The notes: generated by a model from the sequence alone, not told the origin. Shown: positions 1 through 9,005, numbered from the stretch's first letter. The stretch is 64,000 bases of DNA from Azonexaceae bacterium (GCA_013335535.1 JAAXVL010000004.1:62001-126000), one strand, 5' to 3'. Numbers and translations: made by a program.

Positions 1-1841
1 TCGGCCCGGTAGAAACGCTCGCAAACGCGAGCGAGCTGCTCGGGGGTCATCCCGATTCCATGGTCCGCTATGCGAATACCGATACTTCTTGGCTGTGTAT
101 CATCGATCGATTCGAACAGTTCCACTGCGACTTGGCCGCCGTTCGGCGAGTATTTATACGCGTTTGAGAGCACATTGTTCACCACCTGCGTCAGTTTCTT
201 GCGGTCACCCCTGACCCAGTGCGGCTGATCGACGGATGGTGGTGTTGGCGGCTGGAAACCCTCGATGGTCTTGAAATTGGTCAGCACTTCGCGCAACAGG
301 TCGCCGACTTCGATGCGCGCAATATTGAAGTCTTTTCCCCGGCGCTCCTCTATGCGGACCAGATCGAGCAATTCGTTGATGATCGACACCATCAGCTCGG
401 ACTGGCGATGGATGATGTCGAGAAACTCCTGTTGCTCGTCGTGGCTGAACTGGTGTTTCAGCATCAGTTCTGAATAGCCAAAAATGCTGGCCATCGGGGT
501 GCGCAGTTCATGGGCCGCCGTCGACAGAAACTCACTTTTGAGTCGATCAACTTCTGTCTCGTGGGTGACGTCGCGGAAATACAGAATCTGCGATACCGTT
601 TCGGCTCCGGATATGCGAATGCCGACGTCGAGAACGCGATTGCCAGCCCCGGCTATTTCGATCAGTTGCCGCTTCCCGATGTCACCTTTTTTTCCTGAGT
701 GCATCGCGGCGATGCTTGAGAAAGAAGCGTTTGCGGAGCATCTCTGGGCCAGGCGTTCGACGAATGCGTCTTCGTCCAGGCCGGCAATATCGCTTTGTTC
801 CAGGCCAGTCATCCGGGTGAAGGTCGGGCTGATGTATTTGACGCGTCGCTCGCGGTCAAAAGACACGAAACCGTCAGGACTCAGGGAAAAGATCGCATCC
901 AGTTGTCGTCTGACTTCCTCGAGCGAGGATAGCGAGCGAAAGAGCATGAAAAACAGCGACAGCGCCAGGGCAGTGACCGCCGCTGCGCCGGAAACGACGG
1001 TAATTCGATGGTCAAAATAAGGGCGAAGAATTTCATTTACCGATTCACCGACGACGAAATTCAGTCCGTAGTCCGGCACCCTGTAGTAACCGTATATTCG
1101 TTCTGTGCTGTCAACGGTCGCGTTGCGCCGGAAATTGCCTGAGTCCGCAGTATTGTCACTGAGATACGGCGTGTCCCTGAGTATCTTGCCCAGGCTGGAT
1201 TGGAGTGCGGGGTAGCGCGCCATGATTTCCCCGGTATTGCGCACGACCGTCAAAGAGCCCTCGCCCACGATGCGTAGTTTCTCGCCAAAGCTGGCAAATT
1301 GTTCGGGGCTCACCGAAACCACGAGAACTCCGTTGAATTTGCCGTCCCGCAGAATCGGGCGGGTAATCTGGATCGACCATTTACCGGAAACTTTCCCCAC
1401 TACAGGTCGGCTGATAAAAAGGCGGTCGGTGTTTTCATTGTTCTTGTGGACCTTGAAATGTTCGCGCTGACTGAGGTCGACCCGATCGTTGGGGGAGGCC
1501 AGATTGGAGTAAGCCAGTATTCCGTCCCGGTCGACGACGACGACTTGAAAGGTCAGGTCGTCGATGTTTTCCTGTCGGCGCTGGACAGAGGCAGCAAAGG
1601 ATTTCCAGTCCCCTCGCCAGTCATTGCGAATATCCAGAATGAATTCATTGATCCGCTTGATTGTCGAGCGCGAATATTCGGCCAGGACATGGGCGCGTAC
1701 TGCTGTCCTGACCTCCGCCTCGTGCAAGTAGGTTTGACGGCTGCGATACAGTTCGTAGGCGGCTGCCGCCCAGACCAGAATGATGGCAAGCACCACGATG
1801 AAGCTGATCTGGTTTTTTAGTTTGGATCTAGCGTGATTCAT
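1..1841 (-). CDS. membrane sensor histidine kinase, PAS and HisKA domains (C-terminus cut by window edge)
   Basis: Translation from the ATG at 1841 gives about 613 residues before the window edge. An N-terminal membrane segment (residues about 12-32) is followed by a periplasmic double-Cache-like sensor region (about 33-300) and a second hydrophobic segment near 305. Then come a PAS domain with 'SPDGFVSFDRERRVKYISP', the HisKA phospho-acceptor motif HELRTPMAS (His near residue 444), and the ATPase domain with an N box (NNVLSNAYKY, near 557) and G1 box (DHGIGM). The last few dozen residues, including G2, lie outside the window. It should autophosphorylate in response to a periplasmic signal and pass phosphate to a response regulator. 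Five signalling genes follow upstream on the same strand, two of them with intact receivers. The ligand is unknown. Confidence 0.9.
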   Translation of the reverse strand, partial: MNHARSKLKNQISFIVVLAIILVWAAAAYELYRSRQTYLHEAEVRTAVRAHVLAEYSRSTIKRINEFILDIRNDWRGDWKSFAASVQRRQENIDDLTFQVVVVDRDGILAYSNLASPNDRVDLSQREHFKVHKNNENTDRLFISRPVVGKVSGKWSIQITRPILRDGKFNGVLVVSVSPEQFASFGEKLRIVGEGSLTVVRNTGEIMARYPALQSSLGKILRDTPYLSDNTADSGNFRRNATVDSTERIYGYYRVPDYGLNFVVGESVNEILRPYFDHRITVVSGAAAVTALALSLFFMLFRSLSSLEEVRRQLDAIFSLSPDGFVSFDRERRVKYISPTFTRMTGLEQSDIAGLDEDAFVERLAQRCSANASFSSIAAMHSGKKGDIGKRQLIEIAGAGNRVLDVGIRISGAETVSQILYFRDVTHETEVDRLKSEFLSTAAHELRTPMASIFGYSELMLKHQFSHDEQQEFLDIIHRQSELMVSIINELLDLVRIEERRGKDFNIARIEVGDLLREVLTNFKTIEGFQPPTPPSVDQPHWVRGDRKKLTQVVNNVLSNAYKYSPNGGQVAVELFESIDDTQPRSIGIRIADHGIGMTPEQLARVCERFYRA

Positions 1842-1862
1842 CGCGTGCCATTCAGGTTGGAT

Positions 1863-2753
1863 TTAACGTGGGGCATGGGTCGGGCTGGTACCGGTGGCGA
1901 ACATCCTGTTCGCGTGCTGGCTGCGCGCTTCAATCCGGCCAAACAGCGGCTGAATCTCCTTGTCGAAGACCAGGCCAAGCGATTTGCAGGCATCGCTGGA
2001 AATCCCAGTCACCTTGTTTTCGCTTCGACCGCCGAGGTCGAGTGCGCTGGCCAGCACCTCGGCGATTCCAACCAACGGTGCCAGTTGAAATTTAGTTGTC
2101 GGGAAGGCTTTGTGGTGCTCATTGATGCCGGCAACAATGCCTGGCGGCAGGTTCCAGTGCTCGGCCAGCCAGGCGCCGATCCGGGCATGGTCAACGTCGA
2201 ATTGCTCCTGCTCCGCGCTTTCCAGCCCCACACCGCGGCAACAGGCACGTTCCCTGGCCATGGCAAAGGCTTCTGCCCGGAAACGGAATAGCCACAGTTG
2301 CCCGACGTCATGCAGCAACCCTGCAATTAGCGCTGCTTCGGCTTGAATTGGCGCAGTAACGTGCAAGGCCAACTCCTCGGCAGATATGCCGACGGCGACA
2401 CTATGCGTCCAGTAGGTGGCCGGCAGGCATTCGTTGGCAGCTATTTGCGCGAACTGCCCAATGCTGCTCAGCAAGCTGATCTGGCGAACGTGGGACAAGC
2501 CTATCAACGAGGCAGCCGTATAGACGTCACTGACCGTCTGCGCCCGGCCGGTTGTCCGATTTCCGGCCCGGTTGGCTGCAGACAGTACGCGGGCGGCAAT
2601 AACTGGGTCATGGACAATGCAGTCGCTCAGGTCGTTGAGGTTACAGTCCGGATCGTCCAGCGAGGCGAGAATTTCGGTGACGATGCGCGGAAAGCTGGGG
2701 AGCCCGCTTGTCCGCGCGATGACTTCGTCCTGAGTCACTGTGGCTATGGGCAT
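1863..2753 (-). CDS. HDOD domain protein
   Basis: The 296-residue protein has the HDOD fold from about residue 15 to 210, with the typical opening 'LPSFPRIVTEILASLDDPDCN', the 'DCIVHDPVIAARVLSAAN' helix and the 'ALIAGLLHDVGQLWLFR' segment. HDOD proteins are non-catalytic relatives of HD hydrolases found in bacterial signalling, often next to c-di-GMP genes. Here it sits between a histidine kinase and an HD-GYP protein, and its start is one base from the stop of the 108-residue gene upstream, so the genes are probably co-transcribed. A specific partner cannot be named. Confidence 0.85.
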   Translation of the reverse strand: MPIATVTQDEVIARTSGLPSFPRIVTEILASLDDPDCNLNDLSDCIVHDPVIAARVLSAANRAGNRTTGRAQTVSDVYTAASLIGLSHVRQISLLSSIGQFAQIAANECLPATYWTHSVAVGISAEELALHVTAPIQAEAALIAGLLHDVGQLWLFRFRAEAFAMARERACCRGVGLESAEQEQFDVDHARIGAWLAEHWNLPPGIVAGINEHHKAFPTTKFQLAPLVGIAEVLASALDLGGRSENKVTGISSDACKSLGLVFDKEIQPLFGRIEARSQHANRMFATGTSPTHAPR

Positions 2754-2754
2754 G

Positions 2755-3081
2755 TCAGGCGTTCCGGTAAGCCAGGATCTGGTCGAAAAGGGCCATCGCC
2801 GTCGGGTCGCTCAGATCGGCGTGCGAGAAAATTTCCATGACGCGGCGGGCAACAAGCGCGGTATCTAGCGCGATGTCCTCATCGCATCGGCTATCCGGTT
2901 CAACGATGAATATGAATTCAGCTCGATTGGCCGCCATCTGACGAAGATTGTCGGCTGTCAGCACATGCCCTGCCGGCAGCGAAAATCGTGTTTGCCGGTT
3001 CTGGATGACATTGAGCGGGGCGGCCAGTGTCATACCGGCTTCGGCTTCATTGAGCGGAATGTACTGGGTGCGGCTTCTCAT
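2755..3081 (-). CDS. small conserved protein next to HDOD and HD-GYP genes
   Basis: This 108-residue protein begins 'RTQYIPLNEAEAGMTLAAPL' and continues with 'LPAGHVLTADNLRQM'. That pattern resembles the short N-terminal module (DUF3391-like) found in front of many HD-GYP domains, here as a free-standing protein. No catalytic residues are visible. It lies between the HD-GYP and HDOD genes with almost no spacing, which supports co-transcription and a role in the same signalling pathway. The exact function is unknown. Confidence 0.7.
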   Translation of the reverse strand: MRSRTQYIPLNEAEAGMTLAAPLNVIQNRQTRFSLPAGHVLTADNLRQMAANRAEFIFIVEPDSRCDEDIALDTALVARRVMEIFSHADLSDPTAMALFDQILAYRNA

Positions 3082-3101
3082 GCCTCTCTCCGTGAGCGGG
3101 G

Positions 3102-4298
3102 TCAGCCTGCCTGGCTGTCAGCCAAATCGTTGGCAATTTCGGCGAATTTCTGCTCGATCCGGAAAAACGAGTCGACGATGGCGGGATCGAAGTGCGAACC
3201 TCTCCCGCCAGCGATAATCCCGGCCGCCCTCTCGTGCGGCATCGATGATTTGTACACCCGCCGGCTGGTGAGGGCATCGTAGACATCGGCTATCGCCATC
3301 AGCCTGGCCGCGAGCGGAATGGCAACGCCAGAAAGCCCGTTGGGATAGCCGCTGCCATTCCATTTTTCGTGGTGACCGTAGGCAATTTCGCGGGCGACAT
3401 GGAGGAAGGAGTTACTTTCCCCGAGACTGGCTTCGGCGGCGGAAATGGCGCGAAATCCATGTTCGGGATGGGTTTTCATGATCTCGAATTCAGCCGGCGT
3501 CAGCGGACCCTGTTTGAGCAGGATGTGATCAGGGATCGCCACCTTTCCAATATCGTGCAAGGGCGCCGATTTGTAGATGAGTTCGACCGCTTCATCGTCG
3601 AGGGACGGAGCATATTCAGGGTTGTCCCGCAGGGCGAGCGCCAGTTCCCGGACGTAGCGCTGTGTGCGGCGCAAATGTCGCCCGGTATCGTTGTCGCGGG
3701 TTTCTGCCAGTGATGAAAATGCGACGATCGTGACGTCCTGGGTCTTGGCCAATTGCCGCAGCGTGGCCTGCAATTCTTCATTGCGCTGGGCCAGCTGTGC
3801 TGTTCGCTCGGCGATCCGATGGTCGAGCGCATCGTTCTGATTGGCCATCAGGCGCATGACCCGTCCGTGGCTGACATGATTGGCAACGCGGGCGAGCAGG
3901 ATGGCCGATGTCAGTGGCTTGGCGATGTAGTCGTCGGCCCCGGTTGGCAGGCCAAATCCGAGTTCGTGAAGGTTTTCCCGTTCCGTCAGGGAGATGATGG
4001 GGATGTCCTGCAGTTCGGTTCGTTTGCGCAATGCCCGGCAAAGTTCTCGCGCTTCGGATGATGGCATTTCGACATTGAGCAGGATGAGATCGATTTGGTG
4101 TCCCGCTGCAACGTGATGGAGAGCGGCATGGGCGTCCATGAATGTATGGACGTTGTGATGAGGGGAGAGCAGTGCAAACAGGCTCTGCACATCCTCGACC
4201 TGGTCCTTCAACAGCAGGATATCGGCCCGGTCCGCGATCAGCAGGTCTCTGACGGGGTAGGAGGTGGGGCGGGGGGCCACGGTGTTCATGGAGTTCAT
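3102..4298 (-). CDS. HD-GYP phosphodiesterase with degenerate receiver domain
   Basis: The start at 4298 overlaps the stop of the diguanylate cyclase gene in an ATGA, so translation is probably coupled; a longer reading frame upstream lies inside that gene and was not used. The 398-residue product has a receiver-like domain (about 15-140), a coiled linker (about 145-190) and an HD-GYP domain (about 195-385). The HD-GYP motifs are complete: SAPLHDIGKVAIPDHIL, GHHEKWNGSGYP and ADVYDAL. In the receiver, the acceptor aspartate is replaced by asparagine (DLILLNVEMP) and the acidic pair at the first strand is KD rather than DD, so it probably cannot be phosphorylated normally. Expected activity is hydrolysis of cyclic-di-GMP, paired with the adjoining GGDEF enzyme. 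Confidence 0.9.
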   Translation of the reverse strand: MNSMNTVAPRPTSYPVRDLLIADRADILLLKDQVEDVQSLFALLSPHHNVHTFMDAHAALHHVAAGHQIDLILLNVEMPSSEARELCRALRKRTELQDIPIISLTERENLHELGFGLPTGADDYIAKPLTSAILLARVANHVSHGRVMRLMANQNDALDHRIAERTAQLAQRNEELQATLRQLAKTQDVTIVAFSSLAETRDNDTGRHLRRTQRYVRELALALRDNPEYAPSLDDEAVELIYKSAPLHDIGKVAIPDHILLKQGPLTPAEFEIMKTHPEHGFRAISAAEASLGESNSFLHVAREIAYGHHEKWNGSGYPNGLSGVAIPLAARLMAIADVYDALTSRRVYKSSMPHERAAGIIAGGRGSHFDPAIVDSFFRIEQKFAEIANDLADSQAG

Positions 4299-5761
4299 TG
4301 CGTTGCAGCGGGAAACGAGTCCCCCTCCTGTGAAATGAAATATGAATTTCCACCTGCCGCCTTGGCGCGATACATCGCAATGTCGGCTTTTCTGAGCAAG
4401 GCGTTTTCGTCTTCGCCGTGGCGAGGGTATTCGGCGCAGCCAAGGCTGCCGCCGATCTGCAAGGTCTGGTTGTCCAGGATGATCGGTTTGACCAGCGCCT
4501 CGATCGCCTTGTCGCAAACGCGTCCGATGTGTTCTTGGCCGCTGAGACCGGAGGCAATGACCACGAATTCGTCGCCGCCGAGGCGTGCAACGGTATCCAC
4601 CTCGCGCAGGGCTGCGGCAAGGCGTCGTGCGGCTTCCTGCAGGACGCGGTCGCCGGTGTGATGGCCAAGCGTATCGTTGATCGCCTTGAATTTGTCGAGG
4701 TCGATGAAAATCAGTGTGAAAGGTATTCCTGTCCGTTTTGCACTGGCCAGTATCTGCTTCAGGCGGTCCTGGAACAGGATGCGATTCGGGAGGCCGGTCA
4801 GGGTGTCGTAATGGGCGAGGTAGGCCAGGCGTTTTTCCGCCCGCAACAGGCGTGAAATGTCTGAAAAAATGGCGACGTAACTGAGTACGCGACCGGCGTT
4901 GTCGCAGACGGCACTGATGGTCAGCCATTCCGGGAACATTTCGCCGCTTTTCTTGCGGTTGTAAAGCTCGCCCTGCCATTTTCCGGTTTCCCGCAAGGCA
5001 CGCCAGAACTCGGCGAAGAACGCTTCGTCCTGGATGCCCGAGCGCAGGAAACTGGCGTTCTTGCCAATGGCTTCTTCGGGGCTGTAGCCGGTGATGTGGC
5101 TGAAGGCAGGATTGACGGCCAGAATCTGGCCATCAGGGTCAGTGATCATGACCCCCTCCGCGGCGCTCTTGAAGACCATCGTGGCAATCTGGGTATCGAA
5201 TTCGATTTCGCGCAGAAAGGTGATGTTGCGCAGAACCCAGTGCACGGCGTGAATTACCCCTTTGCGATGAACCGGAAATGCGCGTGCGGCAACGATCATC
5301 GGAAAGCGGTCGTTTGAGGTGTGGCGCAGGTGCAATTCGAGTTCGCGTTGATCCTGAGGCGAATAGGACATCGCTTCGCTGCGCAGCAAATTGCAGTTGT
5401 CGATCCACTCAGACAAAACCCAGTCGGCGATGTTTTCTCCGGCCAGGCGTTGCGCTGGGGCCATTGCCGCAGCAGCCGGATTGCATTGCAGAATGATCCC
5501 GCTGGTATTGGTGATGAGGTGAATGTCGGGGGAGCTGCGGACCAGTTCGTCAAGTTCCTGGCGGCTGGAATCCAGCCAGTCGCAGGTATCGAGCAGTTCC
5601 TTGTTGCTGCTTTCCAGGGAGGAGCAGCGCGCGACACTTTGTTCGAGATCCTCTGCGTAACGATAAAGCTGGTCATGCAGCGCAACGGCGCGGGCGGTCC
5701 CGGGCAGGCGCAGGGCCTGGCCGTTGGCCATCTCTTCCGGGTCTGGTTTGTACAGGGTCAT
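4295..5761 (-). CDS. PAS-PAS-GGDEF diguanylate cyclase
   Basis: The 488-residue protein has a short coiled N-terminus, two PAS domains (about 70-190 and 195-310; the second contains 'GVMITDPDGQILAVNPAF') and a GGDEF domain (about 325-485). The active-site motif RLGGDEFVV is intact. An RxxD inhibitory site (REVD) lies five residues before GGDEF, which predicts product inhibition by cyclic-di-GMP. No membrane segment is visible, so it should be cytoplasmic, with PAS domains sensing redox, ligand or partner proteins. It overlaps the HD-GYP gene by four bases, giving a synthesis/degradation pair in one operon. Confidence 0.93.
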   Translation of the reverse strand: MTLYKPDPEEMANGQALRLPGTARAVALHDQLYRYAEDLEQSVARCSSLESSNKELLDTCDWLDSSRQELDELVRSSPDIHLITNTSGIILQCNPAAAAMAPAQRLAGENIADWVLSEWIDNCNLLRSEAMSYSPQDQRELELHLRHTSNDRFPMIVAARAFPVHRKGVIHAVHWVLRNITFLREIEFDTQIATMVFKSAAEGVMITDPDGQILAVNPAFSHITGYSPEEAIGKNASFLRSGIQDEAFFAEFWRALRETGKWQGELYNRKKSGEMFPEWLTISAVCDNAGRVLSYVAIFSDISRLLRAEKRLAYLAHYDTLTGLPNRILFQDRLKQILASAKRTGIPFTLIFIDLDKFKAINDTLGHHTGDRVLQEAARRLAAALREVDTVARLGGDEFVVIASGLSGQEHIGRVCDKAIEALVKPIILDNQTLQIGGSLGCAEYPRHGEDENALLRKADIAMYRAKAAGGNSYFISQEGDSFPAATQ

Positions 5762-5773
5762 GATGGCGTTGCC

Positions 5774-6139
5774 CTAGCGGGCGAGGATTTCCTTGATGGA
5801 TGCAACGAGCTGGAGCGGGCTGAAGGGCTTGATGAAGTACGCATCGGCGCCGCGTTTCATCCCGTAGTCGTAATCCTGGGCCTGACCGCGCGCTGTAACC
5901 ATGATCACTTTTGTGTCGGCCAGGGCCGGGTCGGCCTTGATGGCATCCAGCACCTGGAGGCCGTCGATTTCTCCTGGCATCATGACGTCGAGCACAACAA
6001 GATGAGGCCTTTGGGTGCGAACAATTTCCAGGGCCGTTCCACCATCTTCCGCTTCAAGCACTTCGAAGCTTTTGCCAAGGGTGATGCGCACCAGGCGGCG
6101 GATATCGGAATGGTCATCAACGAGCAGTATTCTGGTCAT
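5774..6139 (-). CDS. single-domain response regulator (CheY-like)
   Basis: The start at 6139 (MTRILLVDDHSDIRRL) was chosen because the receiver fold begins there; the longer open frame upstream adds residues unrelated to any receiver. The 121-residue protein is a stand-alone receiver with acidic pair DD, acceptor Asp in 'HLVVLDVMMPGEIDG', the conserved Thr of 'VIMVTARG' and Lys of 'YFIKPFSP'. It has no output domain, so it must act by protein contact. It lies 12 bases from the PAS-GGDEF gene and is a likely phosphotransfer partner of the nearby kinase. Confidence 0.9.
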   Translation of the reverse strand: MTRILLVDDHSDIRRLVRITLGKSFEVLEAEDGGTALEIVRTQRPHLVVLDVMMPGEIDGLQVLDAIKADPALADTKVIMVTARGQAQDYDYGMKRGADAYFIKPFSPLQLVASIKEILAR

Positions 6140-6261
6140 GATTGTGTCTTTAGATTCGTTTTGGGAACGGCTTTGCCAGCGGCTGTCCAAGGGGGCTCTT
6201 GGCCTGCCTTGCGGGTAATGCAGCCGAGATATGTTTCGGCGCATCCTGCTTTGTCCTGCCG

Positions 6262-6873
6262 CTAGAGGTAGGCGGCCCTGCGCTCAACAATGTTGCTGAC
6301 AATGGCTTTCAGCTGAACGAAGGGAACCGGCTTGGAGAAGAAACTGATATCCGCCGGGAGACCGCCGAGGGCATCGATCTGTGCTTTGTCCAGGCCGCTT
6401 ACCACGACGATTTCAAGACCTTCGCGGAACGACGAGGCGGCCAGCAGGCGGATGAGCTGAATACCATCCATGCCTGGCATCGAGAGGTCGGTGATCATCA
6501 GGTCAGGCGTATCTTTGCCGACGCGAATGAGTCCATCGATGCCGTTGCCGGCAGTGATGATGTCGATGGGCAGGTTCCAGCTGGCAATGACCGTCTTGTA
6601 AAGCTTGAGCAGAATGCTGTCGTCTTCAACGACGAGCACCCTGATGCGCTCTGGCGAAGGTGGGGCGAGCATATTGTTCGTTTCTGCCGGCGAAGCCCCG
6701 TCGAGCAGGCGTTGGACCGAGACGCGACTGATGCGACGATGACCTCCGTCGGTTTTCCAGGCGTCGAGTTGGCCGTTTTCAACCCAGAGCTGGGCGGTTC
6801 TCAGCGATATGCCGAGTGACTGTGCTGCTTCGCGGGTGGTCAGGTACGAATTGGCTTGTGCTGCTCGTTTCAT
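6262..6873 (-). CDS. helix-turn-helix / receiver fusion protein
   Basis: The 203-residue protein starts with an excisionase/MerR-type DNA-binding module (about 8-60: 'YLTTREAAQSLGISLRTAQL', then 'GHRRISRVSV') followed by a linker and a receiver domain (about 75-200) with intact DD pair, acceptor Asp in 'DLMITDLSMPGMDG' and Lys in 'FFSKPVPF'. This order, DNA-binding domain first, is the reverse of most response regulators. It is probably the first gene of the minus-strand signalling operon; the AT-rich stretch at 6890-7000 in front of it (about 90 bp) is the obvious promoter region, though no clear boxes could be assigned. Confidence 0.85.
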   Translation of the reverse strand: MKRAAQANSYLTTREAAQSLGISLRTAQLWVENGQLDAWKTDGGHRRISRVSVQRLLDGASPAETNNMLAPPSPERIRVLVVEDDSILLKLYKTVIASWNLPIDIITAGNGIDGLIRVGKDTPDLMITDLSMPGMDGIQLIRLLAASSFREGLEIVVVSGLDKAQIDALGGLPADISFFSKPVPFVQLKAIVSNIVERRAAYL

Positions 6874-7105
6874 TTTTGCTGTCCGGATTTAATGTTCCAG
6901 ATTGAATATGACGGAAATAAATGAACATTGCAAACAAAAAATGAAACTAAATGATAATAATCGAATAAATTTCTGTATAAATGAAACTTTCGCCGAGGCG
7001 CCTGGCTCTCTTACATCTGCTGCTTGAGGCTTGGGGCTAATGATCCGTGCTGGCCGTGGAAGCCAGATCTGTCGGCCTCCGTTGCGGGCTGGATTGCAGT
7101 GCGGA

Positions 7106-8053
7106 TCAGCCGACTTGTGACGCCAGAAGTTCGCGGGCCTGGGCCTGGCATTGGGCGCTGATGTTGGCATCAAGCGCAGTGCGCCAGCGTTTGGGAATGC
7201 TATCCAGGCCATAACGGGCGCCGGCCAGCATGCCGGCAATGGCGCCGGTGGTGTCTGCGTCGCCACCGCGGTTGACGACGTCGATCAGGCAGTCCTCGAA
7301 GGTTTCGGTGGCAAAGAAGGACTGGAAGACGGCTTGTACGGTGTCGACGACATAGCCGCTGGGGTTTTCTCGACGGCGCTTGTCATAGGCGAAAACCGGA
7401 AAATCGTTGACCAGCTTGCCGGCCCGTTCGCGCTCGACCTCAACCGCGTCGCGGCCGGCGAGAAAGTCCTGAACCATGAGGATCAGCGTTTCGCAGGCGG
7501 CGTCGGACAGCGTGTTGTGGTGGGTGACGTGGGCCTGGGCGGCGTTTGCGATTTTGGTCGTTTTTTCCGGTTGACCGTAGCAAGCCAGCGCCACGGGCAA
7601 AACGCGCATGGCCGCGCCGTTGCCAGCATCGTGCTCGGAAGCGGCGGCTTCGGGGTTGCCGGTCTGGCGAAAGGCGATCAGGTTGCGGCGTACGGTGTTG
7701 CCGATATCGACCGGCTTGGCCCGCATCCAGGCATCGAAGGCTTCGGCCGCAGCCAGGGCGTCGACACGGCCACGGGCGATGATGGACTCGCCGAGGGCGA
7801 GTGACATCGTCGTGTCGTCGGTCACTCTGCCGGCCTTCAGGCGTAGCCAGCCGCCGCCGGTGATCTCGCTGTGCAGGCCGATCTGGTGGCGGATTTCATT
7901 CGGGGTCAGGAATTCGACCGTGGCACCGAGCGCATCGCCGATGGCCAGCCCGAGATAGGCCGCCATGCCGCGGTCGATATGCGGCGGGTAGGCTGGTCCG
8001 GTGCGACGGCGCACCGGCGCGCTCCTGGCGATCAGTTCTCCGGTCCAAAACAT
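7106..8053 (-). CDS. draG: ADP-ribosyl-dinitrogen reductase glycohydrolase
   Basis: The 315-residue protein is an ADP-ribosylglycohydrolase: 'YLGLAIGDALGATVEFLTPN' (with the DraG family EF) near residues 33-52, metal-binding 'GRVTDDTTMSLAL', and the C-terminal metal motif 'GGDADTTGAIAGMLAGA'. In the nitrogenase system DraG removes ADP-ribose from the Fe protein and reactivates it. The start at 8053 overlaps the end of nifQ by 22 bases, which suggests translational coupling; Met30 is an alternative start. No draT is present in the window. A copy of the dispersed repeat lies inside the gene at 7545-7580, coding for the 'YGQPEKTTKIA' segment. Confidence 0.9.
   Translation of the reverse strand: MFWTGELIARSAPVRRRTGPAYPPHIDRGMAAYLGLAIGDALGATVEFLTPNEIRHQIGLHSEITGGGWLRLKAGRVTDDTTMSLALGESIIARGRVDALAAAEAFDAWMRAKPVDIGNTVRRNLIAFRQTGNPEAAASEHDAGNGAAMRVLPVALACYGQPEKTTKIANAAQAHVTHHNTLSDAACETLILMVQDFLAGRDAVEVERERAGKLVNDFPVFAYDKRRRENPSGYVVDTVQAVFQSFFATETFEDCLIDVVNRGGDADTTGAIAGMLAGARYGLDSIPKRWRTALDANISAQCQAQARELLASQVG
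7545..7580 (+). repeat. dispersed repeat copy inside draG
   Basis: CGATTTTGGTCG block followed by TTTTTTCCGGTTGACCGTAG; the core lies at 7571-7580. It is antisense to draG and codes there for part of a conserved-length protein. Confidence 0.75.
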
Positions 8054-8607
8054 TTGGCGTAATCCTTACAAACTCCGCACGACGGGGCTGGGCAGACGTA
8101 GATGCCTTCACGCGAACAGACCTGGCGATAGAGGAATTTCTTCCACTTCATGTCGCCGGTGTTGGCGCGGGCGAGCGCTGGAAAATTAACCCACATCAGC
8201 CGGGAAAGTTCTTCCCGATTGGCCAGGCCGAGATCCTGCCAGAGATGGTCGCGACCGGCGCAGGCGGTGGCGAGGATGTTGGCGATCAGCAGTTCGGACG
8301 GGTATTCGCAGGCGCGATGGTCGAGCAGCAGCTTTTGCAGGTCTTCCCATTCGGGAATGGCCTCAACGGCGCGTTGCGGCCCCCTGACGTCAAGCTGCGG
8401 AAAATAGGTGTGGAGCAGCCCGGCATGCGCCGCCTTGCCCAGCCCGAGATCGGCCGGCAGGCAACCAGTATCGGAAATCTGGCCGGCGACGACGCTGGCC
8501 AGCAGTGAACGATTCGGATCGGCCGCCGCCTTCGCCGTCGCTGCCGGCATGGCCAGCAACTCGGCGAACAGGGTGGTGCGGTAAGGCAGCCGGTCCGGAC
8601 CGTTCAT
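8032..8607 (-). CDS. nifQ: NifQ, molybdenum donor for FeMo-cofactor synthesis
   Basis: The 191-residue protein ends with the NifQ hallmark, a cysteine cluster C-x4-C-x2-C-x5-C in 'CPAPSCGVCKDYAKCFG' (about residues 171-187), which holds a Mo-Fe-S cluster in characterised NifQ proteins. NifQ delivers molybdenum to the NifEN/NifH assembly complex. The rest of the chain is helical and typical in length for the family. It is the seventh gene of the nifB operon and precedes draG, with which it overlaps. Confidence 0.93.
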   Translation of the reverse strand: MNGPDRLPYRTTLFAELLAMPAATAKAAADPNRSLLASVVAGQISDTGCLPADLGLGKAAHAGLLHTYFPQLDVRGPQRAVEAIPEWEDLQKLLLDHRACEYPSELLIANILATACAGRDHLWQDLGLANREELSRLMWVNFPALARANTGDMKWKKFLYRQVCSREGIYVCPAPSCGVCKDYAKCFGPEN

Positions 8608-8642
8608 GTCAGGCTCACTAACTCGGGCTTACTTGCTCGGGC

Positions 8643-9005
8643 TCACTTGCTGGGATATTCGACCAGGATGTCTTCGTCGCGAATGATCATCTGGCAGGCC
8701 AGGCGCCACTGGGTCGGCGGGATGTCATCGACGTACATCTGCTCGATCTGGGCCTTGGTGATGTGGCCGAGTTCGGTCAGCGCAGCGACTTCGCGGACGT
8801 TGAGCGGGCCGCCCATTGGGGCGCGCTTGCCGTCGACCGACGAAACCTTGACCAGACAGGTGCCGCAATTGCCTTCCTGGCAGCCGAAGTCGATCGGGAT
8901 GTGATGTTCCTTGGCCAGCGCGAGGATGGTCTGGGTGTGGCTGCCGGCAACGGCATAAACCGTCTTGTCCTTGTGCAGCGGGCTGGTGAAAGTGATGAGG
9001 GCCAT
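8643..9005 (-). CDS. [2Fe-2S] ferredoxin (nif operon)
   Basis: The 120-residue protein has a plant-type ferredoxin pattern: CQEGNCGTC near residues 43-51 (C-x4-C-x2-C) and a fourth cysteine in 'RLACQ' near 104. The long insert between third and fourth cysteine ('SVDGKRAPMGGPL' and onward) is longer than in classical plant-type ferredoxins. Its position inside the nifB operon, next to another 2Fe-2S ferredoxin and a flavodiiron protein, suggests electron delivery for cofactor biosynthesis, for nitrogenase or for oxygen reduction. Which of these applies cannot be decided from sequence. Confidence 0.88.
   Translation of the reverse strand: MALITFTSPLHKDKTVYAVAGSHTQTILALAKEHHIPIDFGCQEGNCGTCLVKVSSVDGKRAPMGGPLNVREVAALTELGHITKAQIEQMYVDDIPPTQWRLACQMIIRDEDILVEYPSK

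Noticed and set aside
3102-4979. Long 625-codon frame extending the HD-GYP gene
   Set aside because: Its first 227 codons lie in another frame of the diguanylate cyclase gene; the ATGA start at 4298 fits the domain borders.
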